Part shown: positions 7,907-16,308 of the stretch, in pieces | Numbering within the stretch: the first letter of the stretch is position 1 | Layout of the letters: each line of letters starts with the position of its first letter | Assembly (NCBI GenBank): GCA_003164495.1 | Contig: PLTN01000189.1 | Location: 6,445 to 38,492 of the forward strand | Source of the DNA: Vulcanimicrobiota bacterium | Lineage (GTDB): Bacteria > Vulcanimicrobiota > Vulcanimicrobiia > Vulcanimicrobiales > Vulcanimicrobiaceae | DNA: 32,048 nucleotides | Direction: 5' to 3' | The notes under the pieces: model-generated | What the model saw: the letters and a program-made list of their open reading frames with translations, nothing else | Database searches by the model: none | What the model was told of the DNA's origin: nothing | Translations under genes and position numbers: made by a program

Positions 7907-8710
7907 GTGAAAGTCGTGCGTTCGGTGGGTCGCGCCTTCGAATTTCTCGAGTACTTCCGCGTCGAACGGCGGCCCTTGTCACTCAAAGCGATGGTCGACC
8001 ACTTCGGCTACCCGCTGGTGAGCACGGCGGACATCCTCAAGACCCTGCTGCATTTGGGCTACTTGAGTTTTGACGTGAAGTCGAAGACCTATCTGCCGAC
8101 GCCGCGGCTGTTTGAACTCAGCAGCTGGCTATCGCAAGATCTGCTCGACCCGTTCGACCTCATGAAAGACCTGCACCGTTTTCACGACGCAACGGGGCTC
8201 GCGGTGTTGCTCGGGACAACCAACGATGTGGAACTGCAGACCATCGTCAATCTCGAAGCCGGCGAGGTCATATACGGGCGAGCTCGACGCTGCCTCTTCA
8301 CATCAGGTACCGGGGTCGCGCTGCTCAGCGCCTTGGACGATGAGATTATCGAACGGCTGTATCGATTGGCGGCAACTCGGAACCTGTTCGACCGCAATGA
8401 GTTGTCGTTGGCGAAGGTTAGGGCAGAGATCGCCGCGGTTCGGCTACGGGGGTATATCGCTTCGCGGAATTGCTTGCGGCCCGGACGCATGGTGGTCGCG
8501 ATGCCGCTCCCCGTCACCTACAGCGGCCGCCGATTGGCGTTAGGGTGTTCCGGACCGGCCGATGAGATCGAACCGCGCATCGCTGAGATTGCCGCACTCA
8601 TGACCACGTTCGTGGCCCACCATTTTGGCGAGAGTGACGGGGCGGCGCGATATGCAACGAGTGCGGTGCTCAGCCTTGCCGAAAAGCGACGAGTTCATCT
8701 CGCTCATTGA
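7907..8710 (+). CDS. IclR-family transcriptional regulator 1
   Basis: The 267-residue protein starts with GTG at 7907, preceded by AGGCGG at a suitable distance. The N-terminal winged helix-turn-helix is RSVGRAFEFLEYFRVERRPL then LVSTADILKTLLHLGYLSFD with the wing SKTYLPTPRL. A linker helix and a GAF-like IclR ligand domain follow from about residue 80 (FHDATGLAVLLG ... CLFTSGTGVALLSA ... GYIASRNC). Regulators of this family bind aromatic acids or their metabolites and control catabolic operons such as pca and pob. Position next to the palindrome at 7085 makes that site its probable operator. The second helix is less canonical than in PcaR-type proteins. It ends convergent to the dehydrogenase gene, 79 bases away. 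Confidence 0.88.
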   Translation: MKVVRSVGRAFEFLEYFRVERRPLSLKAMVDHFGYPLVSTADILKTLLHLGYLSFDVKSKTYLPTPRLFELSSWLSQDLLDPFDLMKDLHRFHDATGLAVLLGTTNDVELQTIVNLEAGEVIYGRARRCLFTSGTGVALLSALDDEIIERLYRLAATRNLFDRNELSLAKVRAEIAAVRLRGYIASRNCLRPGRMVVAMPLPVTYSGRRLALGCSGPADEIEPRIAEIAALMTTFVAHHFGESDGAARYATSAVLSLAEKRRVHLAH

Positions 8711-8789
8711 CGAGCAAGTCGCCATTGTCGAACGTTATCTGGGAGTCCGAGACCCCCGTCAGCGCCCGAGAGCCAGGCTGCGCGCCGCA

Positions 8790-9686
8790 TCAGCGAATCA
8801 GCGGGCGCACCGGTTCACCGTACTCCGTGACCTGCGTCTGCCGCGCGTAGTCTTCGATCGTCACGCCGGTCCAGTCGCCGGGACGCCATGCCGGGTACTT
8901 GAAGCGCAAGCCGCCGTCGACCGGAATGTCGATGCCGGTGAGAAACGATGATTCGTCGGAGGCGAGGAACACCGCGGCCCACGCGAGATCCGAGGCGCGC
9001 GGGAAGCGCTCGAGCGGGATCATCTTGAGATAGTCGTCGCGTGAATAGAACGAGCGCCGGTCGGGCCGTTCGAACTTCGGCGTTTCGAGCTCGTCGCGCA
9101 TGTTCGTCCACAACTGATGTTCCATCGCGCACGGTGTGATCGTGTTGACGCGAATGCCCTCGTGGGCGAGGTCCATCGCGCACGAGCGAGCGAGGTTGAG
9201 CAACGCACCCTTGGCCGCGGTGTATGCGGCGCCGCTCGCTTCACCAAAATGCGCGGCCGTGGACAGCAAGTGGATGATGCTGCCGCGGACCTTGCCCGCA
9301 ATCATGGCGCGGGCGACGTGTTTGGTCGTCAGCATGCCGGCGGTCGGAAAGCTCGACATCGCCGCGGTAAACTCGCCGACGTCCATGTCGACGATCGGGC
9401 TCCAATGGACCGTGCCGGCCATGTTCATCGCGATATCGACGTGCCCGTACCGCTCGACGGCGCGGGCGACGATCGACGCGACGTCGGCTTCGAGCAGCGC
9501 GTTGCCCGGGACGGCGGTCGCTTCGAAGCCGTCGCGCACGATCCGATCGGCCGTGGCTTGCGCGACGGCCGGATTGAGATCGCTGACGACGACCGACGCT
9601 CCCTCGCGCGCCAGGAACAGCGCGATGGTGCCGCCGATGTTCGGGCCCGCACCGAAGACGATTGCCGTTTTTCCCCGAAGCCTCAT
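8790..9686 (-). CDS. short-chain dehydrogenase/reductase (SDR)
   Basis: From ATG 9686 the product is 298 residues. A Rossmann motif variant GAGPNIGG (Gly12, 14, 18), NMAG at residues 88-91 in place of NNAG, and the catalytic set Ser142, Tyr155 and Lys159 (YTAAK) mark a classical SDR. Asp36 after the second strand suggests NAD preference. The C-terminus has the SDR signature FLTGIDIPVDGGL plus about 35 extra residues. Upstream open frame to 9881 is ignored because it overlaps the divergent Rieske gene. Together with the divergent Rieske oxygenase 56 bases away, a cis-dihydrodiol dehydrogenase restoring aromaticity is plausible. SDRs have broad substrate ranges, so this is inference. Confidence 0.9.
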   Translation of the reverse strand: MRLRGKTAIVFGAGPNIGGTIALFLAREGASVVVSDLNPAVAQATADRIVRDGFEATAVPGNALLEADVASIVARAVERYGHVDIAMNMAGTVHWSPIVDMDVGEFTAAMSSFPTAGMLTTKHVARAMIAGKVRGSIIHLLSTAAHFGEASGAAYTAAKGALLNLARSCAMDLAHEGIRVNTITPCAMEHQLWTNMRDELETPKFERPDRRSFYSRDDYLKMIPLERFPRASDLAWAAVFLASDESSFLTGIDIPVDGGLRFKYPAWRPGDWTGVTIEDYARQTQVTEYGEPVRPLIR

Positions 9687-9704
9687 GGTGGCGTGCTTGT
9701 CGAC

Positions 9705-9733
9705 TTGACACTGCGGGGCCTGGTCGCTACGAT
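9705..9733 (+). promoter_or_regulatory. sigma-70-like promoter for Rieske R2, near-leaderless
   Basis: TTGACA at 9705-9710 is a perfect -35 match. After a 17-base spacer comes TACGAT at 9728-9733, a fair -10. Transcription would start at about 9740, only two or three bases before the ATG at 9743, so the mRNA would have almost no leader. No Shine-Dalgarno sequence is present upstream of that ATG. Confidence 0.6.
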
Positions 9734-9742
9734 CCGCCCCAG

Positions 9743-10906
9743 ATGAACGAGCATATCGAGCGTCGCGCCTCCCGTCTGAGCCGGTTGACCGAGACCGGGC
9801 GCGGCACCGCGATGGGACAACTCTTGCGCCGTTTCTGGCAGCCGGTCGCCGTGGGTCGCACGCTCGAAGCCGGAACCGCACAGCAACTGAGGATCTTCAG
9901 CGAAGACCTCACGCTCTATCGCGGCGAGAGCGGCCGGGCGCATCTCGTCGGCTCGCACTGCGCGCATCGCGTGACGCTCCTGTCGACCGGCTGGATCGAG
10001 AACGATGCCATCCGCTGCATGTATCATGGCTGGGCGTACGACGGGACGGGTGCGTGTATCGATCGGCCGGCCGAGCGCGACGAGCGGCCGTGCAACATTC
10101 GCATCGCCGGCTATCCGGTACACGAATACGGCGGGCTGATCTTCGCGTACCTCGGCGAGGGCGAACCACCGCCGTTCGAGCTGCCGCGCAAAGACGTCTT
10201 CGAGGACCCATCGCGCATCATCTACGCGCGTTCGGAGTTGTGGAACTGCAATTGGTTCCAGATGGTGGAGAACTCGATGGACGCCGTGCACGTGAGCTTC
10301 GTCCATCAGAAAGGTCGCAGCGGGAATTTCATCAAGGTCGTCTCGCAAGCGATTCCGGAGCTCGAGTACTTCGAAACCGAGGCCGGCATCCGGCAGATCG
10401 CGACGCGCGGCGAGGGCAACGTGCGCGTGAGCGACTGGACGTTCCCGAACAACAATCATATCAGCATTCCGGGAATGGAAGCCGGCGATGCGTGGATCGA
10501 CGTCGGCCACTGGAACGTGCCCGTCGACGACGAGCACACCTATCGCATGAACATCTGGTCGACGCCCTCGCAATCGCCCGCCGTCGACGAACGGATCACC
10601 GCCTACTTCCGTCAGGCCGGCGCGTACGATCCCTCGCAGCACCACGATGAGCTGATCGTACAGGGCCGCTACCCGGCCGATCATCTCTTCGATCTCACCA
10701 GCGCGCAAGACTACGTTGCGCAGCGCGGGCAAGGCGTTATGGCCGATCGCGAGCACGAGGTACTCGGCCGCTCGGATGCGGGCATCGCGTTCTTGCGGCG
10801 CGTGTTCACGCACGAGATCGACGCAATCGCCGAGAGCAAACCCACGAAAATCTGGACGAAGCTGCGCGAAGCCGCGGTGTTACCCGAACAAGTCGCCGCT
10901 CACTAG
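9743..10906 (+). CDS. Rieske non-heme iron oxygenase alpha subunit (R2)
   Basis: This 387-residue protein has the Rieske cluster ligands Cys73-x-His75 (HCAHR) and Cys92-x2-His95 (CMYHGW). The mononuclear iron site is Asp180, His183 and His188 (ENSMDAVHVSFVH). The N-terminal GRGTAMGQLLRRFWQPV matches the phthalate 4,5-dioxygenase-like subgroup. The start ATG 9743 is set by the promoter just upstream; extension to 9662 would run through that promoter and into the divergent SDR gene. It is followed after twelve bases by the decarboxylase-like gene, so the two form an operon. The substrate is unknown, and an aromatic carboxylate is the natural guess. As for the other copies, no reductase or ferredoxin gene accompanies it. 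Confidence 0.9.
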   Translation: MNEHIERRASRLSRLTETGRGTAMGQLLRRFWQPVAVGRTLEAGTAQQLRIFSEDLTLYRGESGRAHLVGSHCAHRVTLLSTGWIENDAIRCMYHGWAYDGTGACIDRPAERDERPCNIRIAGYPVHEYGGLIFAYLGEGEPPPFELPRKDVFEDPSRIIYARSELWNCNWFQMVENSMDAVHVSFVHQKGRSGNFIKVVSQAIPELEYFETEAGIRQIATRGEGNVRVSDWTFPNNNHISIPGMEAGDAWIDVGHWNVPVDDEHTYRMNIWSTPSQSPAVDERITAYFRQAGAYDPSQHHDELIVQGRYPADHLFDLTSAQDYVAQRGQGVMADREHEVLGRSDAGIAFLRRVFTHEIDAIAESKPTKIWTKLREAAVLPEQVAAH

Positions 10907-10918
10907 AAAGCAGCCGCA

Positions 10919-11902
10919 ATGAAAAAGATCCCAGTCACGCTCGCGTGCGGCGACTACGACATCATGCGCGCGCTCAAGGAAGGCCAGGTCGAGCCGGACG
11001 GCATCGACCTCACCGTGCTCACGGCGATGGATTCATCGCCGCGTCACTGGCGCTTCTTCCGCAACCGCGAATACGACATGGCCGAGGTTTCGAGCTCGGC
11101 CTACTTCGCGGCGCGCGAACACGGTATGCCGTTTCGCGCGATCCCGGTATTTCCGCACCGCCGCTTCCGCCACGGCTTCGTCTTCATCAACACGGCGGCC
11201 GGCATCACGAAGCCGGCCGATCTGATCGGCAAGCGCGTGGGCTCGAAGGCCTTCATCTTCTCCGCTACGTTGTGGCTGCGCGGGATTCTCGAACACGAGT
11301 ACGGCGTGCCGCACAAGTCGATGGAGTGGTTCACGGAACTCGACGAGGACGTCGACTTCACGCCACCTCCTGACTTGCGCATCCAGCGCATCCCGCACGA
11401 GAAGTCGACCGAAACGATGCTCGCCGAAGGTGAACTCGACGCGCTGGTCCACCCCGATCTCATCAAGCCGCTCCTTGCCGGTGACCCGCGGGTCGGGCGG
11501 CTCTGGCCCGACTACAAGAGCGAGGAGATCGCCTACTACCGCAAGACCGGCATCTTTCCGATCATGCACCTCGTCGCGATGCGCGCCGAGCTGGTCGAGA
11601 AGTATCCGTGGATCCCGATCAACATGTATCACGCCTTTCAAGAATCCAAGGCCATCGCCATGAAGCGGCTCGAGAACCCGCGCATCGTTCCGCTCGCGTT
11701 CTATCGCGAGGCTTGGGAAGAACAGCAGCTCCTCATGGGCCCAGACCCCTGGGAGTACGGCCTCACCGACCAAAACATCAAGACGCTCGAGACACTCGTT
11801 CAATACTCATACGAGCAAGGCTTCATTTCACGGCGGATTCCGTTGGACGAACTCTTCCTCAACGTCACGCAAGGCCGGAAGCGCGAAGAATACCGGATCT
11901 AG
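10919..11902 (+). CDS. 4,5-dihydroxyphthalate decarboxylase-like protein (SBP fold, cytosolic)
   Basis: The 327-residue protein opens with KIPVTLACGDYDIMRALKEG and VEPDGIDLTVL, the characteristic start of the Pht5 / 4,5-dihydroxyphthalate decarboxylase group. That group shares the type-2 periplasmic binding fold with NMT1/THI5 proteins. Later segments (KPADLIGKRVGSKAF, ATLWLRGILEHEYGV, LVHPDLIKPLL, MYHAFQESK) fit the same group. There is no signal peptide, which separates it from true secreted SBPs and supports a cytosolic enzyme. In phthalate degradation the family converts 4,5-dihydroxyphthalate to protocatechuate. Many homologues next to Rieske genes are uncharacterised, so the exact substrate is open. 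It is directly downstream of Rieske R2 and convergent with R3, whose stop lies across a four-base overlap (11899-11902). Confidence 0.82.
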   Translation: MKKIPVTLACGDYDIMRALKEGQVEPDGIDLTVLTAMDSSPRHWRFFRNREYDMAEVSSSAYFAAREHGMPFRAIPVFPHRRFRHGFVFINTAAGITKPADLIGKRVGSKAFIFSATLWLRGILEHEYGVPHKSMEWFTELDEDVDFTPPPDLRIQRIPHEKSTETMLAEGELDALVHPDLIKPLLAGDPRVGRLWPDYKSEEIAYYRKTGIFPIMHLVAMRAELVEKYPWIPINMYHAFQESKAIAMKRLENPRIVPLAFYREAWEEQQLLMGPDPWEYGLTDQNIKTLETLVQYSYEQGFISRRIPLDELFLNVTQGRKREEYRI

Positions 11903-13239
11903 AGTACTCGAGGCGGGCCCATATCGGGGTTCAATGTATAGAGTCCCGAGGCGGCGAGTTGCTCGCAGACGGCGCGGTTGTCGCTGCCGGGCGGCACGTG
12001 CTTCGTAACGACAACGATATCGTCGAAGCTGTTTTCAGCCGGATCTCGTATGACGCCGCGCGGATCGCGGCCGGCTTCCATGTCGCGTACCGCCTCGAGC
12101 AAGTGCTTGCGCAAGCGCGCGATACCGACGTCGGTTGCAGAGAGATGCTCCTCGGCGTGGTCGAGGAACGTGCCTTGCGATTCGGTGACGAAAAGATCGT
12201 GGACCGGAAAGACTTTGCCCATTCCGAGGAAGTAGCGGTCCATGGCGTCGCGGTCTTGGAGAAAGCCGTTCTCCGCGTTGCGCCGCGGCTCGTCGGTGCC
12301 TGCGATCTTCTCGGCAGCATATTCGGCCGCCATCCGCTCGCGGGGCAGCGGCTTCTTCGCATGGAAGGTAAACTCGTAGCGCCAATGTGAGGTATCGTCG
12401 ATCGGCACGTGCCAGAACATGCTCAGCCCGCCCGGCCCGAGCTGCGCTTCGTAGCCGCTGATCGCGCATCCGTTCGGCATGATACCGTTCGTGATCCGCA
12501 AGATGTGGTCGCCGGCACGGGGATCCGAACGATCGGCGTAGAGCCGCACGCCGAAACGCGTGTCTTCCACCGTAAGTTCGGGCGCGATGTCGACCGCGAA
12601 GACGCCGAGCCGCGCCCGCTCGCTTTCGTCGTCGAGCACGAAGCGGTGCAGGTACGACGTGTGCGAGGGGTCGACATTGCCTTCGTTGCCCTGCAGCCAA
12701 TTGCACCGCGCGAGCCAGCGCGCGTTGAAGCGATAGGCATCCGGTGCTATAACCGCCGGATAGTTCGGGAAGAGCGGCGGCTCGCCGTCGCCGAGAAAGG
12801 CCCAAATGGCGCCGCCGGCTTCGTGCGTTGGATACGCACGCTGGCGAATGCGGTCTTTGTACGTGCTCGTCTTCGGCTCCGCGGGCTGCTCGAGGCAGCG
12901 GCCGTCGACGTCGAAGAGCCAGCCGTGATAAATGCAACGCAGACCGCCGTCCTCGACTCGTCCGAAGCTCAAATCGGCGCAGCGATGCGCGCACTTCAGA
13001 CCGAGCAGCCCGGCGCGGCCGCGGTCGTCGCGATAGATTACGAGATCTTCGCCCATCACGCGTAGCCGCTTGGGCGCGCCGTTCGGCGTCACATCGCTGG
13101 AAAACGCCACCGGCTGCCAGTATGCGCGTAGCAATCGCCCCCCGGACGTATCGCGGCCTGTATGCTGCAGGAAGGCATACGGCAGATGCCGCGTTCCGTT
13201 CTGCTGCGAGCCGTTCGTACTGACGCTCTCGGTTTCCAT
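11899..13239 (-). CDS. Rieske non-heme iron oxygenase alpha subunit (R3)
   Basis: The product is 446 residues from ATG 13239, chosen for GGGGAG eight bases upstream; the in-frame TTG at 13284 has no such site. Rieske ligands are Cys83-x-His85 (KCAHR) and Cys102-x2-His105 (CIYHGW). The iron site is Asp190, His193 and His198 (NVDPSHTSYLH). It has a longer N-terminal tail (about 18 residues) than R1, R2 and R4. It is a single-gene unit on the minus strand, divergent from the SBP-R4 operon over 79 bases. It most resembles phthalate or related aromatic-acid dioxygenase alpha subunits of the long (over 400 residues) type. The substrate is unknown. Confidence 0.9.
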   Translation of the reverse strand: METESVSTNGSQQNGTRHLPYAFLQHTGRDTSGGRLLRAYWQPVAFSSDVTPNGAPKRLRVMGEDLVIYRDDRGRAGLLGLKCAHRCADLSFGRVEDGGLRCIYHGWLFDVDGRCLEQPAEPKTSTYKDRIRQRAYPTHEAGGAIWAFLGDGEPPLFPNYPAVIAPDAYRFNARWLARCNWLQGNEGNVDPSHTSYLHRFVLDDESERARLGVFAVDIAPELTVEDTRFGVRLYADRSDPRAGDHILRITNGIMPNGCAISGYEAQLGPGGLSMFWHVPIDDTSHWRYEFTFHAKKPLPRERMAAEYAAEKIAGTDEPRRNAENGFLQDRDAMDRYFLGMGKVFPVHDLFVTESQGTFLDHAEEHLSATDVGIARLRKHLLEAVRDMEAGRDPRGVIRDPAENSFDDIVVVTKHVPPGSDNRAVCEQLAASGLYTLNPDMGPPRVL

Positions 13240-13276
13240 GCGTCGCGCTCCCCGGATAAAGGTGGACGTTCTATCA

Positions 13277-13284
13277 TTGATCAA
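13277..13284. promoter_or_regulatory. TTGATCAA palindrome in divergent promoter region
   Basis: An eight-base perfect palindrome sits near the middle of the 79-base region between the divergent starts of Rieske R3 (13239) and the SBP gene (13319). Read on the minus strand it offers TTGATC as a weak -35, followed after 18 bases by TTTATC. It may be an operator half, a promoter element, or chance; eight bases is short. Confidence 0.25.
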
Positions 13285-13318
13285 GTTGCCGACGTTCGTC
13301 CTTCTTTCGGAGGCTTCG

Positions 13319-14506
13319 ATGATCTTACGCTCGCTGCGCCGCCTAGTGGTTGCGTTGACCGTACCGGCGCTCGTTTTCGCCGTCGCCTCGGCCGCAGATC
13401 AGCCCGCCTTGAAGATCGGCATCATCTTCACGTTTTCGGGCGGCGGTCCACCGATCGGCAAGGCGCTGGATGCCGCAATCGGGGCCTATCAAGCAACGCA
13501 CGGCGACACGGTCGCGGGCCGGAAAGTCGTCTTCGTTCGCCGCGACGATGGCGGCGTTGCGCCTGAGCTTGCGAAGCGCGAAGCAACCGAATTGATCGTC
13601 AACGAGAAGGTCGATGCCCTGTACGGATTCATGTTATCGCCCAATGCGATCGCCGTCGGGAGCATTTCTACTGAGGCGAAGAAGCCGGTATTCATCACCA
13701 ACGCGGCGACCTCGGGGATTCTCGCGCCGAACCCCTACATGGCGCGCTTTAGCTTTACCGAAGCGCAGGTTGCCGCGCCGCTCGGTCAGTGGGCCGCAAA
13801 GCACGACATCAAGACCGCCTACGGCGTCTTTCTCGACTACGGCTCCGGTCACGAGGCTATGGACGCCTTCGCGAAGGCGTTTACTGCAAACGGAGGGACC
13901 ATGCTCGGCACGGTCGCGGTGCCCATGTCGAACATGAACTACGCCGCGTACATTCAGCGCGTCAAGGACGCGCATCCGAATGCCGTTTTCGCCTTCGTCG
14001 GGCCGCAAGCCGGCGGCGAGCCGTTCATGAAGTCCTACGAGGATGGCGGTTGTGCCGCCGCGGGCATCAAGTTGCTCGCCACCAACGACCTCGTGCTCGA
14101 CGAAAACCTGCCCGTCTTCGGTGACGGCATCATCGGCGCAATCACGTCAGCCAACTACTCCTCATCCCTCGATACGCCGGTGAATAAGGCATTCATCAAA
14201 GCGTACGAGGCGGCGTACGGCTCGCCGCAGCTGCCGGACTTCTCGGCGGTTGCCGCCTACGACGCCCTCGACGCGCTGTACCACGCGGTGCAGGCACAGC
14301 ATGGCAACTTCGATCCGGACAAGACGATGGAGCTGCTCAAAGGCATGAAGATCGCGAGCCCGCGCGGCCCGATCATGATCGATCCCCAGACGCGCGACAT
14401 CGTGCAGAATATCTACATTCAACGCACCGAGAAGCGCGGAAACGGCTACGTCAACGTGCCGTTCGACACGATCCCGATGGTGAAGCCGCCGGTCGTGAGT
14501 CAGTAA
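13319..14506 (+). CDS. leucine/amide-type ABC solute-binding protein (divergent from the other three)
   Basis: ATG 13319 has GGAGG six bases upstream, so the long upstream open frame is ignored. The 395-residue product has a signal peptide (RSLRRLVVALTVPALVF, cleavage near AVASA-AD) and no lipobox cysteine. It shows the family 6 periplasmic-binding fold: LKIGIIFTFSGGGPPIGKAL, FVRRDDGGVAPELAKREATELI, VFITNAATSG, GVFLDYGSGHEAMDAF and a C-terminal SPRGPIMIDPQTRDIVQNIY. It is not a close paralogue of the SBPs at 3631, 16460 and 17940, which share the GDQxGL ending. Its stop is two bases from the start of Rieske R4, so they form one operon. That suggests its ligand is the R4 substrate or a related aromatic acid. 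No permease or ATPase is nearby. Confidence 0.9.
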   Translation: MILRSLRRLVVALTVPALVFAVASAADQPALKIGIIFTFSGGGPPIGKALDAAIGAYQATHGDTVAGRKVVFVRRDDGGVAPELAKREATELIVNEKVDALYGFMLSPNAIAVGSISTEAKKPVFITNAATSGILAPNPYMARFSFTEAQVAAPLGQWAAKHDIKTAYGVFLDYGSGHEAMDAFAKAFTANGGTMLGTVAVPMSNMNYAAYIQRVKDAHPNAVFAFVGPQAGGEPFMKSYEDGGCAAAGIKLLATNDLVLDENLPVFGDGIIGAITSANYSSSLDTPVNKAFIKAYEAAYGSPQLPDFSAVAAYDALDALYHAVQAQHGNFDPDKTMELLKGMKIASPRGPIMIDPQTRDIVQNIYIQRTEKRGNGYVNVPFDTIPMVKPPVVSQ

Positions 14507-14508
14507 GT

Positions 14509-15780
14509 ATGCTGAGTCAAGCCGAAAACGACAAACTCACGCGCACGAACGCCGAAACGCCGATGGGCGAATTCGTGCGACGTTTCTGGCTGCCGTTTCT
14601 GACGGCCGGCGAATTAGCCGAAAACGATGGGCCACCCCAGCGCGTGCGCCTACTCGGCGAAGATCTGATTGCGTTTCGTGCGACCGACGGAACGGTCGGA
14701 CTCGTTGAGGCGTTCTGCCCGCATCGGCGGGCACCGATGTTCTTCGGGCGAAACGAAGAGCACGGTTTGCGGTGCGTCTACCATGGCTGGAAATTCGATC
14801 GCAGCGGTTCCTGCGTGGACATGCCCTCGGAGCCGCCGGACTCGCTCTTTCGCGAAAAAGTGCGCATCGGCGCGTATCCGGTGCGCGAAGCGGGCGGCCT
14901 ATTGTGGGCATATCTCGGGCCGGCGCCGATGATGCCGGACGTGCCGCATTTTGGCTGGATGGATGTTGCGGACGACTACCGCTTCACCGGACGCTGGCTA
15001 CAACGTTCGAACTTCGTGCAGGCGATCGAGGGGGAACTCGATTCGGCACATTTGAGTTCGCTGCATCAACCCGTCGCAGCTCCCACCGACATGCCGGCGG
15101 CATCGAGTTTCGGGCGCTACATGCGCACCGACCGCGCCCCATCGTGGATCGTGCGCGAACGGCCTTATGGCCTGAGCGTGTCGGCCCGCCGCGTTGCTGA
15201 CGGTGGCCTCGGTTACTTTCGCACAAACCACTTCTTGCTGCCGTCGGCGACCCTGATTGCGCCGGATGAAGGCAAAGCACGGATGTGGCGCTTCTGGGTG
15301 CCGCGCGATGATGAGACGACGCTGGTCATCGCGATCAACTTCCACGAAGACCGGCCGATCGGCGAACAAGAGCGCGCGGCGTATCGTAACGGCGACATGG
15401 GCTTCGTCGTGAAGCGTCCGGGCACCGACTGGCCGCAGCCTGGTCCAGACAACGATTACTTGATCGACCGTGACGTGCAGCGCTCGCGCACTGCAACGGG
15501 CATTCCGGGCATTCGCGTTCAAGATCTCGCGATGGTCGAAGGCATGGGACCGCGCGTCGATCGCACGCGCGAGCACCTCGGCACGAGTGACAGCGCGCTT
15601 ATCGCGATGCGCCGTCAACTCTTGCGCGGTGCCGACGCGCTCGCCGCCGGTACCGAGCCGCCCGCCGCAGCACGCGCAGACGCTTACGCCGTGCGTGCGT
15701 GGTCGGCAGTCATAGACGACGCCGACTTCGACGCCCAATGCGAGGCCCGTGAAAACGGCTCCAAAATGTCGGCGCGGTAA
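14509..15780 (+). CDS. Rieske non-heme iron oxygenase alpha subunit (R4)
   Basis: The 423-residue protein begins MLSQAENDKLTRTN and TPMGEFVRRFWLPFL, the usual start of phthalate 4,5-dioxygenase-type subunits. Rieske ligands are Cys70-x-His72 (FCPHR) and Cys89-x2-His92 (CVYHGW). The iron site is Asp178, His181 and His186 (GELDSAHLSSLH). It is closest to R1 in this window, sharing FCPHR/LCPHR, the CVYHGWKFD stretch and a matching N-terminus, but it has a shorter C-terminal part. It is translated immediately after the SBP gene (two-base gap). The substrate is unknown, presumably an aromatic carboxylate, and an outside reductase is required. Confidence 0.92.
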   Translation: MLSQAENDKLTRTNAETPMGEFVRRFWLPFLTAGELAENDGPPQRVRLLGEDLIAFRATDGTVGLVEAFCPHRRAPMFFGRNEEHGLRCVYHGWKFDRSGSCVDMPSEPPDSLFREKVRIGAYPVREAGGLLWAYLGPAPMMPDVPHFGWMDVADDYRFTGRWLQRSNFVQAIEGELDSAHLSSLHQPVAAPTDMPAASSFGRYMRTDRAPSWIVRERPYGLSVSARRVADGGLGYFRTNHFLLPSATLIAPDEGKARMWRFWVPRDDETTLVIAINFHEDRPIGEQERAAYRNGDMGFVVKRPGTDWPQPGPDNDYLIDRDVQRSRTATGIPGIRVQDLAMVEGMGPRVDRTREHLGTSDSALIAMRRQLLRGADALAAGTEPPAAARADAYAVRAWSAVIDDADFDAQCEARENGSKMSAR

Positions 15781-15784
15781 CAGT

Positions 15785-15794
15785 CACGGCCGTG
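15785..15794. repeat. CACGGCCGTG palindrome after Rieske R4
   Basis: A ten-base perfect palindrome lies five bases after the R4 stop, in the 39-base gap before the convergent small membrane gene. It may form the stem of a short terminator on both strands, but no T-run follows. Confidence 0.25.
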
Positions 15795-15819
15795 CGGCAA
15801 CATCGGCCGGCAATAAGAT

Positions 15820-16218
15820 CTAAGCAATAGATTCGGCCTTGAATCCGCTGTACGTGAGATAGATGCCGATCGCCAGCGAGAGAATAAAATAGAAATAGAA
15901 GTAGTCGTTGAAATGTAGCGCGTTATAGAACGCTTGCTCGGCCGACGCCGTTAACCACACGAACGCTAAACCTTTGACGAGCACGAGCCAACCGAAGAGC
16001 GTCACGATAACCGGCAGTGCTCCGCCCGACCAGCGGTTGTGCGTGACGATTACAACGATGCCGACGAGCGATGTAAAGATGCCGGTCGTCCACATCAACG
16101 CCGCGCTCGCGAAGAATCCGTTCACAACGTCGATGGTGTTCTCACGGTTGACGACCATCCCAACGACCACCAGCAAACTCCACAATCCGAAGATCCGCGC
16201 CCAGAGCTTAGTAGACAT
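15820..16218 (-). CDS. small integral membrane protein, four TM
   Basis: From ATG 16218 the product is 132 residues with four hydrophobic segments, at about 8-24, 34-60, 67-90 and 106-124. Polar links include NRENTIDVV, THNRWSGGA and LHFNDYFYFYF. The upstream open frame to 16353 is rejected because the added residues are charged and unlike a leader. An A-rich stretch precedes the start, but no strong ribosome binding site is visible. I do not recognise a named family. The gene is convergent with Rieske R4 and divergent from the SBP gene at 16460. It has no conserved polar residues pointing to transport chemistry, so a role cannot be assigned. Confidence 0.72.
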   Translation of the reverse strand: MSTKLWARIFGLWSLLVVVGMVVNRENTIDVVNGFFASAALMWTTGIFTSLVGIVVIVTHNRWSGGALPVIVTLFGWLVLVKGLAFVWLTASAEQAFYNALHFNDYFYFYFILSLAIGIYLTYSGFKAESIA

Positions 16219-16308
16219 ATTTTTTCGCTTTCTTTTGGAGCTGAGGCCGCTCCAGGAGCTCGGCCAACTAGCCGACATGCTTTCGCCGCGAATGGGGATC
16301 AGGCTTCC

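Noticed and set aside
8711-8789. Possible coding remnant after IclR 1 (frame with DEFISLIDEQVAIVERYL)
   Set aside because: Most of the fragment overlaps IclR 1 or the SDR gene in another frame, with no start signal. It is probably chance.
13070-13318. Extension of the SBP gene at 13319
   Set aside because: It overlaps the start of divergent Rieske R3, and the internal ATG has GGAGG and begins a signal peptide.
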